Assembly: GCF_024753135.1 (NCBI RefSeq)
Contig: NZ_JANUGP010000011.1
Location: 124,001-188,000, forward strand
Origin: Streptomyces pyxinicus
GTDB lineage: Bacteria; Actinomycetota; Actinomycetes; Streptomycetales; Streptomycetaceae
Direction of reading: 5' to 3'
Length of the DNA: 64,000 nucleotides
In this document: one piece after another, positions 35,341 to 51,233 of the stretch
Layout of the letters: every line of letters begins with the position of its first letter
How positions within the stretch are numbered: position 1 is the first letter of the stretch
Made by a program: the position numbers and the translations under genes
Notes under the pieces: model-generated
The model's database searches: none
Told to the model about the DNA's origin: nothing
What the model saw: only the letters and a program-made list of their open reading frames with translations

Positions 35341-35456
35341 TTCGGCTCGCTTTCTGATCCTGGCCGCCTGACGCGGCGAGGGTCGCAGCGGGCCGACGTA
35401 CGCCCGCCTTATCCAGTACATCCGGCACCTGCCGATTGAGTGGAAGGACCGCCATC

Positions 35457-35846
35457 ATGGCGAAGCTCACCCAGGACGAGCTGCTTGCCCAGTTCGAGGA
35501 GATGACCCTCATCGAGCTCTCCGAGTTCGTGAAGGCCTTCGAGGACAAGTTCGACGTCACCGCCGCCGCTGCCGCGCCGGTCGTCGTCGCCGGTGGTGCC
35601 GCTGGTGGCGCCGCCGCCGAGGCCGAGGAGGAGAAGGACGAGTTCGACGTCATCCTCACCGGCGCCGGCGACAAGAAGATCCAGGTCATCAAGGTCGTGC
35701 GTGAGCTGACCTCGCTGGGTCTGAAGGAGGCCAAGGACCTCGTCGACGGCACCCCGAAGCCGGTCCTCGAGAAGGTCAGCAAGGAAGCCGCGGAGAAGGC
35801 CGCCGAGTCCCTCAAGGGCGCCGGCGCCTCCGTCGAGGTCAAGTAA
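35457..35846 (+). CDS. rplL: 50S ribosomal protein L7/L12
   Basis: 129 residues. N-terminal dimerisation domain (MAKLTQDELLAQFEEMTLIE), an Ala/Gly hinge (AAAAPVVVAGGAAGGAA) and the C-terminal factor-binding domain (KKIQVIKVVRELTSLGLKEA). Recruits translation GTPases. ATG 35457 was chosen over an in-frame upstream start on family length. A hairpin follows and probably sets the ratio of L12 to RNA polymerase transcripts. Confidence 0.97.
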   Translation: MAKLTQDELLAQFEEMTLIELSEFVKAFEDKFDVTAAAAAPVVVAGGAAGGAAAEAEEEKDEFDVILTGAGDKKIQVIKVVRELTSLGLKEAKDLVDGTPKPVLEKVSKEAAEKAAESLKGAGASVEVK

Positions 35847-35914
35847 CACCTCTCGGGCCCCCAGGGCTCGAACGCGCGCTGAGAACGGCTCCTCGGGGCT
35901 GTAACGCGGACGCA

Positions 35915-35952
35915 CCGAAGAGCGATCATCCAACCGGGTGGTCGCTCTTCGG
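35915..35952 (+). terminator. Hairpin (possible attenuator) after rplL
   Basis: CCGAAGAGCGA (35915-35925) pairs with TCGCTCTTCGG (35942-35952), extended by G-U pairs towards the loop. It lies about 70 bp after rplL and 460 bp before rpoB. Confidence 0.8.
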
Positions 35953-36410
35953 CGTCTTCGGAGGACGACCTCGGTTGCCTTGCACTCGCGACGGCGGGGG
36001 GTATGGTGATCTTCGTCGTGTCTCCGGCCGGACTCGTTTGGACTGAGAGGCCTTGACGAACCGCACGCAGCGCGCAATTCTCAGGACGCGTCGTCACAAG
36101 GATCCGAATCCGAGGCATGGATCGGCGACGAAGAGGGCAGTATCAACGTGCGTTGAGGGCAGCATGCCGAGGGCGTTGACAAGAGCGGTGAGCACAACGA
36201 GGGTCGCGAAAAACCCGAGCTGGACATCAGTGTGCCAAGTGGCTACACTGACCCTTTGCGCTGCCTGTTAGCTGTCCCCTGCCCGTCACCAGGGGTCTGC
36301 CCTCACCCGAGCACCGATGACAAAACTCCTCTGACCTGGGGTTTCCGTCTCTGTGTGGGAGAGGGGCCGGCACGCGCGTAGTGAGTCCGAGCCCTCGGAA
36401 GGACCCCCTC
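35953..36410 (+). other. rplL-rpoB intergenic region
   Basis: About 460 bases without a gene. A vegetative promoter lies at 36221-36249 (listed). A lone TTGACA at 36176-36181 has no matching -10. Downstream of the promoter a roughly 155-nt untranslated leader runs to rpoB. Short open frames here lack normal codon bias. Confidence 0.6.
36221..36249 (+). promoter_or_regulatory. rpoBC promoter (vegetative sigma type)
   Basis: TGGACA at 36221-36226 and TACACT at 36244-36249 with a 17-bp spacer, a good match to the HrdB consensus. Predicted start site is near 36256, giving a leader of about 155 nt. Confidence 0.72.
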
Positions 36411-39896
<3,486 letters not shown>

Positions 39897-39998
39897 CGGG
39901 AGTCCGGCAGGGGCCGCGCCACCGCGCGTGGCCCCCGCCGACCCCCAGGCCCCCGTTTCAGACCACAGACTTTCGACCCTGAGAGGGATTGACGCATA

Positions 39999-43898
<3,900 letters not shown>

Positions 43899-43907
43899 GC
43901 GGGCAGT

Positions 43908-43948
43908 CCGAAGGGCGGCCACCCCCACCGGGGGTGGCCGCCCTTCGG
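43908..43948 (+). terminator. Terminator of rpoBC
   Basis: CCGAAGGGCGGCCACCCCC (43908 on) pairs with GGGGGTGGCCGCCCTTCGG (43930-43948) around a 3-base loop; 19-bp perfect stem. Lies between convergent rpoC and the MFS gene, so it may serve both. Confidence 0.93.
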
Positions 43949-43963
43949 CGTGTGCGGGGGACG

Positions 43964-45148
43964 TCAGCGGGCGGGTTGCACCTCGCGGTCCGGGGCCGGT
44001 GCCGGGGCGGGCCGGCGCAGGGCGGCGAGGTCGGGCAGCAGGGTCAGCAGGGCGGCGACGGCGAGGACCGCGCCCAGCCACAGGGGGGCGCGCAGACCGT
44101 AGCCGCCGATGCCGAGGCCGCCGAGCCAGGAGCCGATGACCACGCCCAGGGTGATGCACGAGGAGTGCACGGTGTTGACCAGCGGGCGGGCGTTGGCGGT
44201 GCGCTGGACCCGGCTGATCATCGCGGGGTTCATGGTGACCCCGACGAGGCCGATCCCCATCATGGCGGCCAGGGCCGGCGCCTTGACGTCGGCGAGCAGG
44301 GCGAAGCAGACCAGGAACACGATGTTGAGCGAGACGCCGAGGGCCAGGACCCGGATGGTGTGGGTGTCGGCGAACCGGGCGACCACGGCGTTGCCGATCA
44401 CGGTGGCGGCGCCGTACGCCAGCAGCAGCAGTGGCACGATGCCCCGGGAGAAGCCGGTGACGTCGGTCAGGATGGGCGTGAAGTACGAGAAGGCGGCGAA
44501 GGTGGCGCCGATGATGAGCGTGGAGGTGCTGAGGACGAACCACAGCCGGCCGCTGCGGAAGGCGGCCAGCTCCTCCCGTACGTCCCCGGCGTCCTCGGCG
44601 TGGCCGAGCGGGGGTACGGCGGCCATGGTCGCCACGGCGGCGATCACGGTGATGACGCCGACGGCCACGAAGCCGGCCCGCCAGCCCCACCGCTCGCCGA
44701 TCAGGGTGGACAGCGGCAGTCCGAGCAGGGTGCCGACCATCAGGCCCTGCATGGCCACTCCGGTGGCCCGGCCGCGCAGCTCCGGTGTGGTGATCTGGGC
44801 GACGACGGAGAGGGACACACCGAAGAAGGCGGCGGAGGCGGTGCCGGTGATCAGGCGGGCCACCAGCATCAGCCAGTAGGTGGTGGCGACCCCGGCCAGC
44901 ACGTTGCCGACCAGGAACACGACGAACAGGGTGAGCAGCGCGGCCTTGGGCCGGAGCTTGAGGACGGCGACCGTGGCGAAGGGGCCGCCGACCGCCATGG
45001 CGAGTGCGAACGCCGTGATCAGATAGCCGACCTGGGGGATGGAGACGTGCAGATCATCGGCGATCTGCGGCATCAGGCCGCCGACCAGGAACTCGCTGGT
45101 GACCATGGCGAAGATGCCAAGGGCCATCAGATAGACGGACTTGGGCAT
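43964..45148 (-). CDS. MFS drug-efflux transporter, Cmx/CmlR-like
   Basis: 394 residues with 12 predicted membrane helices. Helix 1 and loop, GIFAMVTSEFLVGGLMPQIA, and the motif RLITGTASAAFFGVSL are typical of the actinomycete chloramphenicol-efflux/sugar-efflux group of DHA1 drug:H+ antiporters. Motif A-like LKLRPKAALLTLF follows helix 2. The Pro/Ala-rich C-terminus is cytoplasmic. It stands next to a TetR gene and a biosynthetic operon, so it may export the product or give self-resistance. A candidate operator lies 53 bp upstream of the start. Confidence 0.9.
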   Translation of the reverse strand: MPKSVYLMALGIFAMVTSEFLVGGLMPQIADDLHVSIPQVGYLITAFALAMAVGGPFATVAVLKLRPKAALLTLFVVFLVGNVLAGVATTYWLMLVARLITGTASAAFFGVSLSVVAQITTPELRGRATGVAMQGLMVGTLLGLPLSTLIGERWGWRAGFVAVGVITVIAAVATMAAVPPLGHAEDAGDVREELAAFRSGRLWFVLSTSTLIIGATFAAFSYFTPILTDVTGFSRGIVPLLLLAYGAATVIGNAVVARFADTHTIRVLALGVSLNIVFLVCFALLADVKAPALAAMMGIGLVGVTMNPAMISRVQRTANARPLVNTVHSSCITLGVVIGSWLGGLGIGGYGLRAPLWLGAVLAVAALLTLLPDLAALRRPAPAPAPDREVQPAR

Positions 45149-45200
45149 GGAGGGGGCTCCTCGGTCGGTGTGTGGGTGGTGTCGTGCTGTTGCGTTTATT

Positions 45201-45214
45201 GGACTGATCTGTAC
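45201..45214 (-). promoter_or_regulatory. Candidate TetR operator upstream of the MFS gene
   Basis: GGACTGATCTGTAC is an imperfect 14-bp palindrome (GnACnGATCnGTnC read from the minus strand). Related 14-mers stand upstream of tetR (45899-45912) and of the biosynthetic operon (52148-52161). All three are flanked by a run of four or more A/T. Confidence 0.6.
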
Positions 45215-45268
45215 AAAATTGGCGCGTGCGTCGCCCCCGAGTCCGCCGGAGAGCGGGGGCGGGAATGC

Positions 45269-45886
45269 TCAGACGGTCGCGCCGGCCCGCAGGGCGTCCA
45301 GGCCCGTGCGGGCGACCTGGTCCAGGACCGGCCGGTCCGCGCCGGACTGCGCGGCCACCCGCATTCCCGAGATCACGGAGGTCAGGTACCAGGCGAGTCC
45401 CTCGGCCGGGCGGTCCGAGGTGACCGATCCGTCCCGCCTGCCCTGTTCGACGACGGTCCGCAGCGAGAACAGCCGCCGCTGCAGGTCCTTCTCCAGGATC
45501 GCGGCGATGTGCGGGTCGTTGGCGGCCAGGCTGGTGATGGTGTTGACGGTGAAGCAGCCGGAGCCGTAGCCGTCACGCCGGTTCTCCATCTCGCCGTCCA
45601 GAATCACGGTCAGGAAGGACTCCAGGCGCTCCAGCGCGCTGGGGCCCTCCTCGCCGAGCACCTCGATCTGCCGGGCGGTCATCGTGTCGACGTAGTGTGA
45701 CAGCGCCCGGCGGAACAGGTCGTTCTTGGACTTGAAGGTGTTGTAGATGCTGCTGCGGCCGAGCCCGGTGGCCTCGCACAGGTCCTGGGTGGACGTGGCC
45801 TCGTAGCCCTTGGTCCAGAAGACGCGGCACGCCGCCTCTACGGCCCTGTCCTCGTCGAACTGTCGTGGTCGGCCCATGTCCGGCAT
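45269..45886 (-). CDS. TetR-family transcriptional regulator
   Basis: 205 residues. The N-terminal helix-turn-helix (about 8-55) reads GRPRQFDEDRAVEAACRVFW, then STQDLCEATGLGRSSIYNTF, typical of TetR regulators that control efflux pumps. The C-terminal ligand domain has GSGCFTVNTITSLAANDPHI, as in the TetR_C_6/AcrR-like group. It lies immediately upstream of the MFS gene on the same strand, 120 bp apart. A shared 14-bp motif in front of it, the MFS gene and the biosynthetic operon suggests autoregulation and control of both (inference). ATG 45886 chosen; ATG 45877 also possible. Confidence 0.92.
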   Translation of the reverse strand: MPDMGRPRQFDEDRAVEAACRVFWTKGYEATSTQDLCEATGLGRSSIYNTFKSKNDLFRRALSHYVDTMTARQIEVLGEEGPSALERLESFLTVILDGEMENRRDGYGSGCFTVNTITSLAANDPHIAAILEKDLQRRLFSLRTVVEQGRRDGSVTSDRPAEGLAWYLTSVISGMRVAAQSGADRPVLDQVARTGLDALRAGATV

Positions 45887-45898
45887 GGTAGCAGTTAT

Positions 45899-45912
45899 GG
45901 AATGACCGACTC
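45899..45912 (-). promoter_or_regulatory. Candidate operator upstream of tetR
   Basis: GGAATGACCGACTC matches the MFS-upstream 14-mer at 9 of 14 positions and is likewise followed by AAAA on the plus strand. It is only 12 bp from the tetR start codon, a position suited to repression. Confidence 0.5.
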
Positions 45913-45978
45913 AAAAGCGGCGCGGGTCCGGTCCCGGCGGGGGATGTGCGGGACCGGACCCGCGGTCACGGGGGGCGG

Positions 45979-46731
45979 TCAGACCGTGCTGCCGCCGTCC
46001 ACGCCCAGCCGGGCGCCATTGGTGTAGCCGGCCGAGGGAGAGGCCAGGTAGGCCACCGCGGCGGCGATCTCCTCGGCCTGGCCGTACCGGCCGAGCGGCG
46101 ACTGACCCTTCTGGTGGGCGGCGTTCGGACCGTCCGCCGGGTTCATGTCGGTGTCCGTGGCACCCGGCGCGACCTCGTTGACGGTGATGCCGCGCGGCCC
46201 GAGGTCCCGTGCCAGCCCCTTGGTCAGCCCGGTGATCGCCGCCTTGCTGGCCGCGTACGCCGCGAAACCGGCCGAGGGCACCCGCTCGCCCAGGCAGGAA
46301 CCGATGTTGACGATCCGGCCGCCCTCGGGCAGGTGCCGCGCCGCCGCCCGGGCGGCGAGCAGCGGCGCCCGGGTGTTCACCGCGAGAATGCGGTCCACCG
46401 TCTCGACCGGCACCTGCTCGATCCCGTGCAGGTCCGGGTCGTACACCCCGGCGTTGTTGACGAGGACGTCCAGCCGTCCCAGCTCACGGACGGTCTCCTC
46501 CACCGCCCTCTCGACGGCCTCGGCGTCCTCGGCGTCCGCCTGGAGGGCGAGCACCCGGCGCCCCGTCTTCTCGCGGATGCGGTCCGCGACGGCCGCCGCC
46601 GCCCCGGCGCCCGACCGGTAGGTCAGGGCCACGTCGGCCCCGTCCTCGGCCAGCCGCAGCGCGATGGCGGCCCCGATGCCCCGGCTTCCGCCGGTGACCA
46701 GGGCGACCTTGCCGCTCAACTGCTCGCTCAT
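45979..46731 (-). CDS. Short-chain dehydrogenase/reductase (classical SDR)
   Basis: 250-residue classical SDR. NAD(P)-binding TGGSRGIGAAIALRLAEDGA, the NNAG motif (VLVNNAGVYDPDL), catalytic Ser in IVNIGSCLGE and Tyr/Lys in AAYAASKAAITGLTKGLA. Basic residues after strand 2 (TYRSGAGAA) suggest NADPH. It is FabG-like and would reduce a keto group or oxidise an alcohol. Last gene of the putative biosynthetic operon, 49 bp after the cupin gene. Confidence 0.93.
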   Translation of the reverse strand: MSEQLSGKVALVTGGSRGIGAAIALRLAEDGADVALTYRSGAGAAAAVADRIREKTGRRVLALQADAEDAEAVERAVEETVRELGRLDVLVNNAGVYDPDLHGIEQVPVETVDRILAVNTRAPLLAARAAARHLPEGGRIVNIGSCLGERVPSAGFAAYAASKAAITGLTKGLARDLGPRGITVNEVAPGATDTDMNPADGPNAAHQKGQSPLGRYGQAEEIAAAVAYLASPSAGYTNGARLGVDGGSTV

Positions 46732-46780
46732 CGGTTCTCCGTGTCTCCTCGTCCCTGTTCGGTCCCTGCTCGGCCGGCGC

Positions 46781-47284
46781 TCACGCCTGGTACGAGCCGT
46801 ACTGCTCGGCGATCTCCTTGGCGCGGGGATTGTCCGCCGGGTCGAACACCGGGATGTCCTCGCCCCGCACCGCCTCCTTGCCGGCCTCCAGGAAGAACCG
46901 CTCGAAGCCGCCGGGCGTGAACAGCAGCAGCTGCTTGGCCGGGTGCAGACCGGTGTTCCGGAAGCCGTGCACCGTCCCGCGCGGCACGAACACGAAGTCC
47001 CCGGCCCGCACCTGGTACGTCTCGCCGTCGGCGTAGATCTCCAGTTCGCCCTCGATGAGGTAGAACGCCTCGTCCTCGTGCCGGTGGTCGTGCAGTGGCG
47101 GGCCGCCGCCGGGCGGCACCGACGCCTCCAGCACGGCCAGAGAGCCGGCCGACTCCTCGTGGCCGACCTTGACGGAGTAGACGTCCCCGTTCAGCCACAC
47201 CGACGGCCCCTGCCCGGCGGGGACGTGCAGCACCTTGCGCACGATGGGGGGCTTGTCGGTGTTCTGCTGCTCCAGCAGCGACAT
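46781..47284 (-). CDS. Cupin-domain protein
   Basis: 167 residues with one cupin barrel (about 45-130). Motif 1 PPLHDHRHEDEAFYLIEGEL supplies two His and a Glu; motif 2 is FVFVPRGTVHGFRNTG. So a mononuclear metal site with the 3-His/1-Glu set is likely. Resembles quercetin-dioxygenase-like and isomerase cupins in secondary-metabolite clusters. Reaction unknown. Between the formyltransferase and the SDR genes in the operon. Confidence 0.9.
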   Translation of the reverse strand: MSLLEQQNTDKPPIVRKVLHVPAGQGPSVWLNGDVYSVKVGHEESAGSLAVLEASVPPGGGPPLHDHRHEDEAFYLIEGELEIYADGETYQVRAGDFVFVPRGTVHGFRNTGLHPAKQLLLFTPGGFERFFLEAGKEAVRGEDIPVFDPADNPRAKEIAEQYGSYQA

Positions 47285-47333
47285 CGGATGCTCTCTTTCT
47301 CGGGATCTGGGGCTCTCGGGCGTTCTCGGGATC

Positions 47334-48305
47334 TCAGGTGGACTGCAGCGCGGAGGCGGAGAGCGACTGGCCGTCCGTCAGCGCCGGATGCGCCTGCGCG
47401 GGCACCTCCTGGCCGTCCCGTTCGACGGTCAGCAGCCGGAGCCAGCCGTCCCGGCACGCCACGAAGAGACGGGCGCCGACCCGGCGCACGGTGCCCGGGG
47501 CGGCAGTCGGCAGCTCCTGCGGCACCGCCGCGTCGACCGACAGCACCGGCACGCGCTCACCGGCCGTGGTCACGGCGAAGGCCCCCGGGTGCCGGTAGCC
47601 GGCCCGGACGTGGCAGGAGACCTCGTGCGTCGAACAGGCGAAGTCCAGGCGGTAGTCGTCCTCGCCGGGCCGGGAGAAGTACGAACGCCCGGCCGGGTCC
47701 TGGGGGACCCGCGGGAAGCTGCGCTCCACGAGCTGCGGTATCAGGTCGAGCAGCATGAGCACATTGGCCCGCTCCTGGACGGTACGCAGCTCAAGTGCCG
47801 TCTCCCTGCCGGTCAGCGGGGTGCGGTGCTGGGCGATGATGGCGCCGGTGTCCAGCCCCGGCGCCATCTCGATGGCGGTGACCGCACCGTCGGTCTCGCC
47901 GTTGCGCACCATCCAGTAGAAGGGCGCGAGGCCGGCGTACCGGGGCAGCGGGCTCGGATGGAAGTTGACGCAGGTCACCTTGGGCGTCGCGAGCAGTCGC
48001 GGCTTCAGGATGCGCTGGAAGTTGCCCACGATCAGGTAGTCGGGGGCGAGTTGGCGCACCCGCTCCACGACCTCGGGGCTGTTGACGTCGTGCGGGCGCA
48101 GCACGGGTACGCCCAGAGCGGTGGCCCGCTGCTCCAGGTCCACCTGGTCGGCATCGGCGTCGAAGTAGCCGCAGGTGCGGCCGGGTGCGCTGGTGACCAC
48201 GGCCGCCAGTTCGACGAGCGGGTGGCCGTGCAGCATGTCGAGGAAGGGGGCGCCGAGCTTGGAGTTGACCTCCGAGAACAGCACCACGCGTATGGATTCG
48301 GTCAT
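47334..48305 (-). CDS. Formyltransferase (methionyl-tRNA formyltransferase-like)
   Basis: 323 residues. The N-terminal 10-formyl-THF transferase domain (about 5-190) has NFHPSPLPRYAGLAPFYWM with the catalytic Asn and His, and the Asp in MAPGLDTGAIIAQHRTPL. A C-terminal FMT-type beta-barrel (about 215-315) follows. It diverges from housekeeping Fmt; for example the loop after the HPS motif reads PRYAG rather than the usual PxxRG. So it more likely formylates an amine of a small molecule such as an amino-sugar or amine intermediate (inference). In the middle of the biosynthetic operon, 49 bp before the cupin gene. Confidence 0.85.
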   Translation of the reverse strand: MTESIRVVLFSEVNSKLGAPFLDMLHGHPLVELAAVVTSAPGRTCGYFDADADQVDLEQRATALGVPVLRPHDVNSPEVVERVRQLAPDYLIVGNFQRILKPRLLATPKVTCVNFHPSPLPRYAGLAPFYWMVRNGETDGAVTAIEMAPGLDTGAIIAQHRTPLTGRETALELRTVQERANVLMLLDLIPQLVERSFPRVPQDPAGRSYFSRPGEDDYRLDFACSTHEVSCHVRAGYRHPGAFAVTTAGERVPVLSVDAAVPQELPTAAPGTVRRVGARLFVACRDGWLRLLTVERDGQEVPAQAHPALTDGQSLSASALQST

Positions 48306-48335
48306 GGCGGGACTCCGATCCGAGAGAGGAACGGT

Positions 48336-49565
48336 CTAGAAGAAGGGCGAGGAGGACCGGCCACCGAGCAGCACGTTGCCGGTCAGCTGGAGGATCGAGT
48401 CCTGGGCGACGGCGTGCTGGCACATGGTGTTCGCATCCCGCAGCCAGCGGTCCATCGGCGAACTGCGCCGGTAGACGGAGGCCCCGCCGACGAGGTCGAA
48501 GAGGCGGTGCACGATCCGGCGAGCGGTGCGGAAGGCGTGGTAGCGGGCGAGCGCGGTCTCCACCCGCTCGTCGGCGCCGCGCTCCGCGCCGCGCTCCAGC
48601 GCCGTCCACTGCCGCTCCAGCGTGGTGTAGACGGCCGCCCGGGCAGCCGTCAGTTCCATCTCCAGCTCGGCGACGGTCTGCTGCACCCGCACATCCCGCG
48701 CCCAGGGCGTGCCGGTCTCCCGGTCGACCCGCTGGGCGGCGAGTTCCCGGACGTGATCCAGGGCCGCCCGCCCCAGGCCGAGCGGAATGCCCGCCATCTT
48801 GCGCAGGATCGCGTCGGGGGCGTCGTGCAGCGGGCCCTTGCGCACCGGCTCGGCGAAGGAGAACGAGTGCTCCTGTGGCACGAACAGGTCCCGCACCTCG
48901 TAGTCCACCGAGCCCGATCCGGCCAGCCCCGTGGTGTGCCAGGTGTCGATGCTCTCGTAGGACCGCGGGGGCGCCAGCATCACGCGCCACAGCCCCTTGC
49001 CGGTCGCCGGGTCGATGACGGGCTCGCCGTTCTCGTGCACCGTGCAGCCGGCCGCGAGCACATCGCAGTGCGTGGAGCCGGAGCCGAACCGCCAGCGGCC
49101 CGAGACCAGGTAGCCGCCCTCGACCCGCTCGGCCCGGCCCTGCGGGTAGATCCACCCGGACTGGGCCAGGTCGAGGGAGGGGTAGAGGCGGCGGGCGACG
49201 TCCTGGTCGAGGAAGCCGGAGTAGATGCCGGAATCCATACCGATCATCGAGCACCAGGCCGCCGACACGTCGCCGTAGGCGATGGTCTCGATCAGCCGGG
49301 TCTGCTCCATGGACGTCAGTTCCGGGCCGCCCCAGTCCCGGGGCATGGCGGCGCGGAACACCCCGGCGCCGCGCAGCAGCGCGACGATGTCCTCGGGGAG
49401 CCGCCGGTGCTCCTCGATCCGGGCGGAGTTCTCGCGCAGGAGGGGCCGCAGCTCGCGGGCGCGGGCGAGGATCGCGTCGGCGGTCCGGGGCACGCTGGTC
49501 TCGGTCACGGCGGTCTCGGTCACGGCGGTTGCGGGCACGGCTGTGCCGGTGGTCGTGGTGCTCAT
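48336..49565 (-). CDS. Acyl-CoA-dehydrogenase-fold flavin monooxygenase (group D, HsaA-like)
   Basis: 409 residues with the acyl-CoA dehydrogenase fold used by two-component, reduced-flavin-dependent monooxygenases. Features include LPEDIVALLRGAGVFRAAMP, GGYLVSGRWRFGSGSTHCDV, a TTGLAGSGSVDYEV strand and the C-terminal RDANTMCQHAVAQDS. These enzymes hydroxylate aromatic rings or amino nitrogens using FADH2 or FMNH2 supplied by a separate reductase. Such a reductase is the first gene of this operon. The N-terminus is a Thr/Val-rich repeat (TETAVTETSV) of about 25 residues. Starts at ATG 49565, 26 bp after the FAD-oxidase gene. Confidence 0.88.
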   Translation of the reverse strand: MSTTTTGTAVPATAVTETAVTETSVPRTADAILARARELRPLLRENSARIEEHRRLPEDIVALLRGAGVFRAAMPRDWGGPELTSMEQTRLIETIAYGDVSAAWCSMIGMDSGIYSGFLDQDVARRLYPSLDLAQSGWIYPQGRAERVEGGYLVSGRWRFGSGSTHCDVLAAGCTVHENGEPVIDPATGKGLWRVMLAPPRSYESIDTWHTTGLAGSGSVDYEVRDLFVPQEHSFSFAEPVRKGPLHDAPDAILRKMAGIPLGLGRAALDHVRELAAQRVDRETGTPWARDVRVQQTVAELEMELTAARAAVYTTLERQWTALERGAERGADERVETALARYHAFRTARRIVHRLFDLVGGASVYRRSSPMDRWLRDANTMCQHAVAQDSILQLTGNVLLGGRSSSPFF

Positions 49566-49591
49566 GGCTTGGTCGGGCCTTTCTGCGGTGG

Positions 49592-51106
49592 TCAGACGTA
49601 GCGGCCGGGGGCGATCACCCGGTGCGGATCGACGGCGTCCCGCAGCCGTCGGGTGAGGGCGAGGGCTCCGGGGTCGGTGAGCCGGCCGGCCCAGTCGCCG
49701 TGGTCGACGTCCAGTCGGTACGGCAGGTAGCCGGCGGCGCCGAACAGCTCGTAGAGCCGGTCCAGGGCGGCGTGTGCCTGCCGGGGGCCGGTGCCCTCGC
49801 GGGGGAAGCGCAGGGACACGACGAGGTCGATCACATCGGCGTCCAGCGCGTTGACCGTGGCCCCGGGGCGTATCCCGGTCTCCTCGTGCACCTGGTCCAG
49901 CAGCCGCAGTGCCGCGGTCACGTCCCGGCCGGTGAAGGGCACCAGCGGCAGGAAGAAGATCCAGCCGCCTCCCTCGCCGTCCACCAGCTCCGCGTCCCGG
50001 CCGACGGCCGAGCGCAGCATCTCCTCGTGGTGCGCCACGCTGCCCGCGTAGCCGTGCTCCACCACCCGTGCGACCACGTCGTCGGCGGCCGGGGGCTCCT
50101 GGTCCGAGCGGGCGAAGGAGGTGAACAGCCCGGAGGCGTCCGCCCGCCGGCGCACCTCGCCGGTCATCGCGTCCGCCACGGCGGCCGTACCGCCGAGCGC
50201 GATGTGGGTGAGGTATCCGCCGGGGCCGCCGGCCGTGCCGTAGGTCGTCGCGGAGGTGGTGTCGTAGATCTTGAGCACCCCGTGCACCAGGCCCTGGACG
50301 TGCCAGTGGCGCAGTTCGTCGACGGCGGCGGCCAGCCGGTCGCGGTCGAACGCCAGCCGCAGCACCCGCTGGGCCTCGGGCCGGGGCAGCAGCCGGACGA
50401 CACCGGCGGTGACGATGCCGAACGGCGACTGGGTGAACAGGTGCAGCAGGGAGGGGCCGAGGCCGTACGGGTTCGGGGCCAGTCCGGCCGTGGGCAGGCC
50501 GGCCGAGCGTGCGCCGGGCCACCAGCCGACCCGGATCACCTCGCCGTCCGGCAGGACCACCTCCAGGCCGACCAGGTCGTCGGTGCGCTGCCGGCGCAGT
50601 CCGACACCGCGGTCCAGGGCGTTGCCGAGCACGCTGGAGTGCCCGGAGGAGGCCGTGACGTTCAGCATCCGGGGACCGCCGGTCAGCTCCGACGTCAGCC
50701 GGAGCTGGGTGACGCCCGGCTCCACGACGGCGTGACCCGCCTCGACGTCCAGTTCACGGATGCGGTCCAGGCCGTCCAGCTCCAGTCGTACCGCCCCGTC
50801 GTGCGCGGCCTCCCGGGAACCGAGGCCCCAGTTGCGGCCGGTGGACACGGCGTGCAGCGGTGGGGCGTCGGGCCGGGCGAAGGCCCGCACCACGTCCGGC
50901 ACCTGTCCGGCGTGCGCCGGGCGGATCATGGCCGGCAGCAGGCGGCCGGCGAAGTCCGAGACGTTCCCGCCGGGCTCGGGTGCGCGCACGATCCGCTCCG
51001 GGTCGTCACCGAGCGCGCGCCGGACGGCCGCGAGCGCGTCGTCCAAAGCGAGGCCGGATGCCGGATCGGCGGCTGCGGCGGAGGCCGCAAGCACGGTTTC
51101 GGTCAT
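49592..51106 (-). CDS. FAD-linked oxidase, vanillyl-alcohol-oxidase/p-cresol-methylhydroxylase type
   Basis: 504 residues. The PCMH-type FAD-binding domain (about 55-235) shows PLHAVSTGRNWGLGSREAAH, VVEPGVTQLRL and TASSGHSSVLGNALDRGVG. The C-terminal substrate domain ends in DPHRVIAPGRYV, like the family's usual DPxxxLAPGRY ending. Members oxidise para-substituted phenols or related alcohols and amines. A phenolic intermediate would suit the chorismate mutase encoded next door (inference). The start ATG is at 51106, with GGGGGAA ahead. A 127-bp gap of lower GC separates it from the chorismate mutase gene. Confidence 0.88.
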   Translation of the reverse strand: MTETVLAASAAAADPASGLALDDALAAVRRALGDDPERIVRAPEPGGNVSDFAGRLLPAMIRPAHAGQVPDVVRAFARPDAPPLHAVSTGRNWGLGSREAAHDGAVRLELDGLDRIRELDVEAGHAVVEPGVTQLRLTSELTGGPRMLNVTASSGHSSVLGNALDRGVGLRRQRTDDLVGLEVVLPDGEVIRVGWWPGARSAGLPTAGLAPNPYGLGPSLLHLFTQSPFGIVTAGVVRLLPRPEAQRVLRLAFDRDRLAAAVDELRHWHVQGLVHGVLKIYDTTSATTYGTAGGPGGYLTHIALGGTAAVADAMTGEVRRRADASGLFTSFARSDQEPPAADDVVARVVEHGYAGSVAHHEEMLRSAVGRDAELVDGEGGGWIFFLPLVPFTGRDVTAALRLLDQVHEETGIRPGATVNALDADVIDLVVSLRFPREGTGPRQAHAALDRLYELFGAAGYLPYRLDVDHGDWAGRLTDPGALALTRRLRDAVDPHRVIAPGRYV

Positions 51107-51233
51107 GAAATTCCCCCTGAAAACAGTGAAAAGCGGTGAAACAGTGGCGGAACGCCGACGGGCGCCGACGGAACAGCCAGGGCGGGCGGGTGCGCGTGGC
51201 GCGCCGTCCGGCCCGGTCCCGCGCGCGAACCGG

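Noticed and set aside
36176..36181. TTGACA as a second rpoB promoter
   Set aside because: No TAnnnT element lies 16-19 bp downstream.
36053..36271. Short plus-strand frame upstream of rpoB as a leader peptide
   Set aside because: Composition and codon use do not fit a streptomycete gene, and it overlaps the rpoB promoter.
36381..36410. GTG at 36381 as the rpoB start
   Set aside because: TTG at 36411 has a proper ribosome-binding site and gives the 1161-residue protein with the known streptomycete N-terminus.
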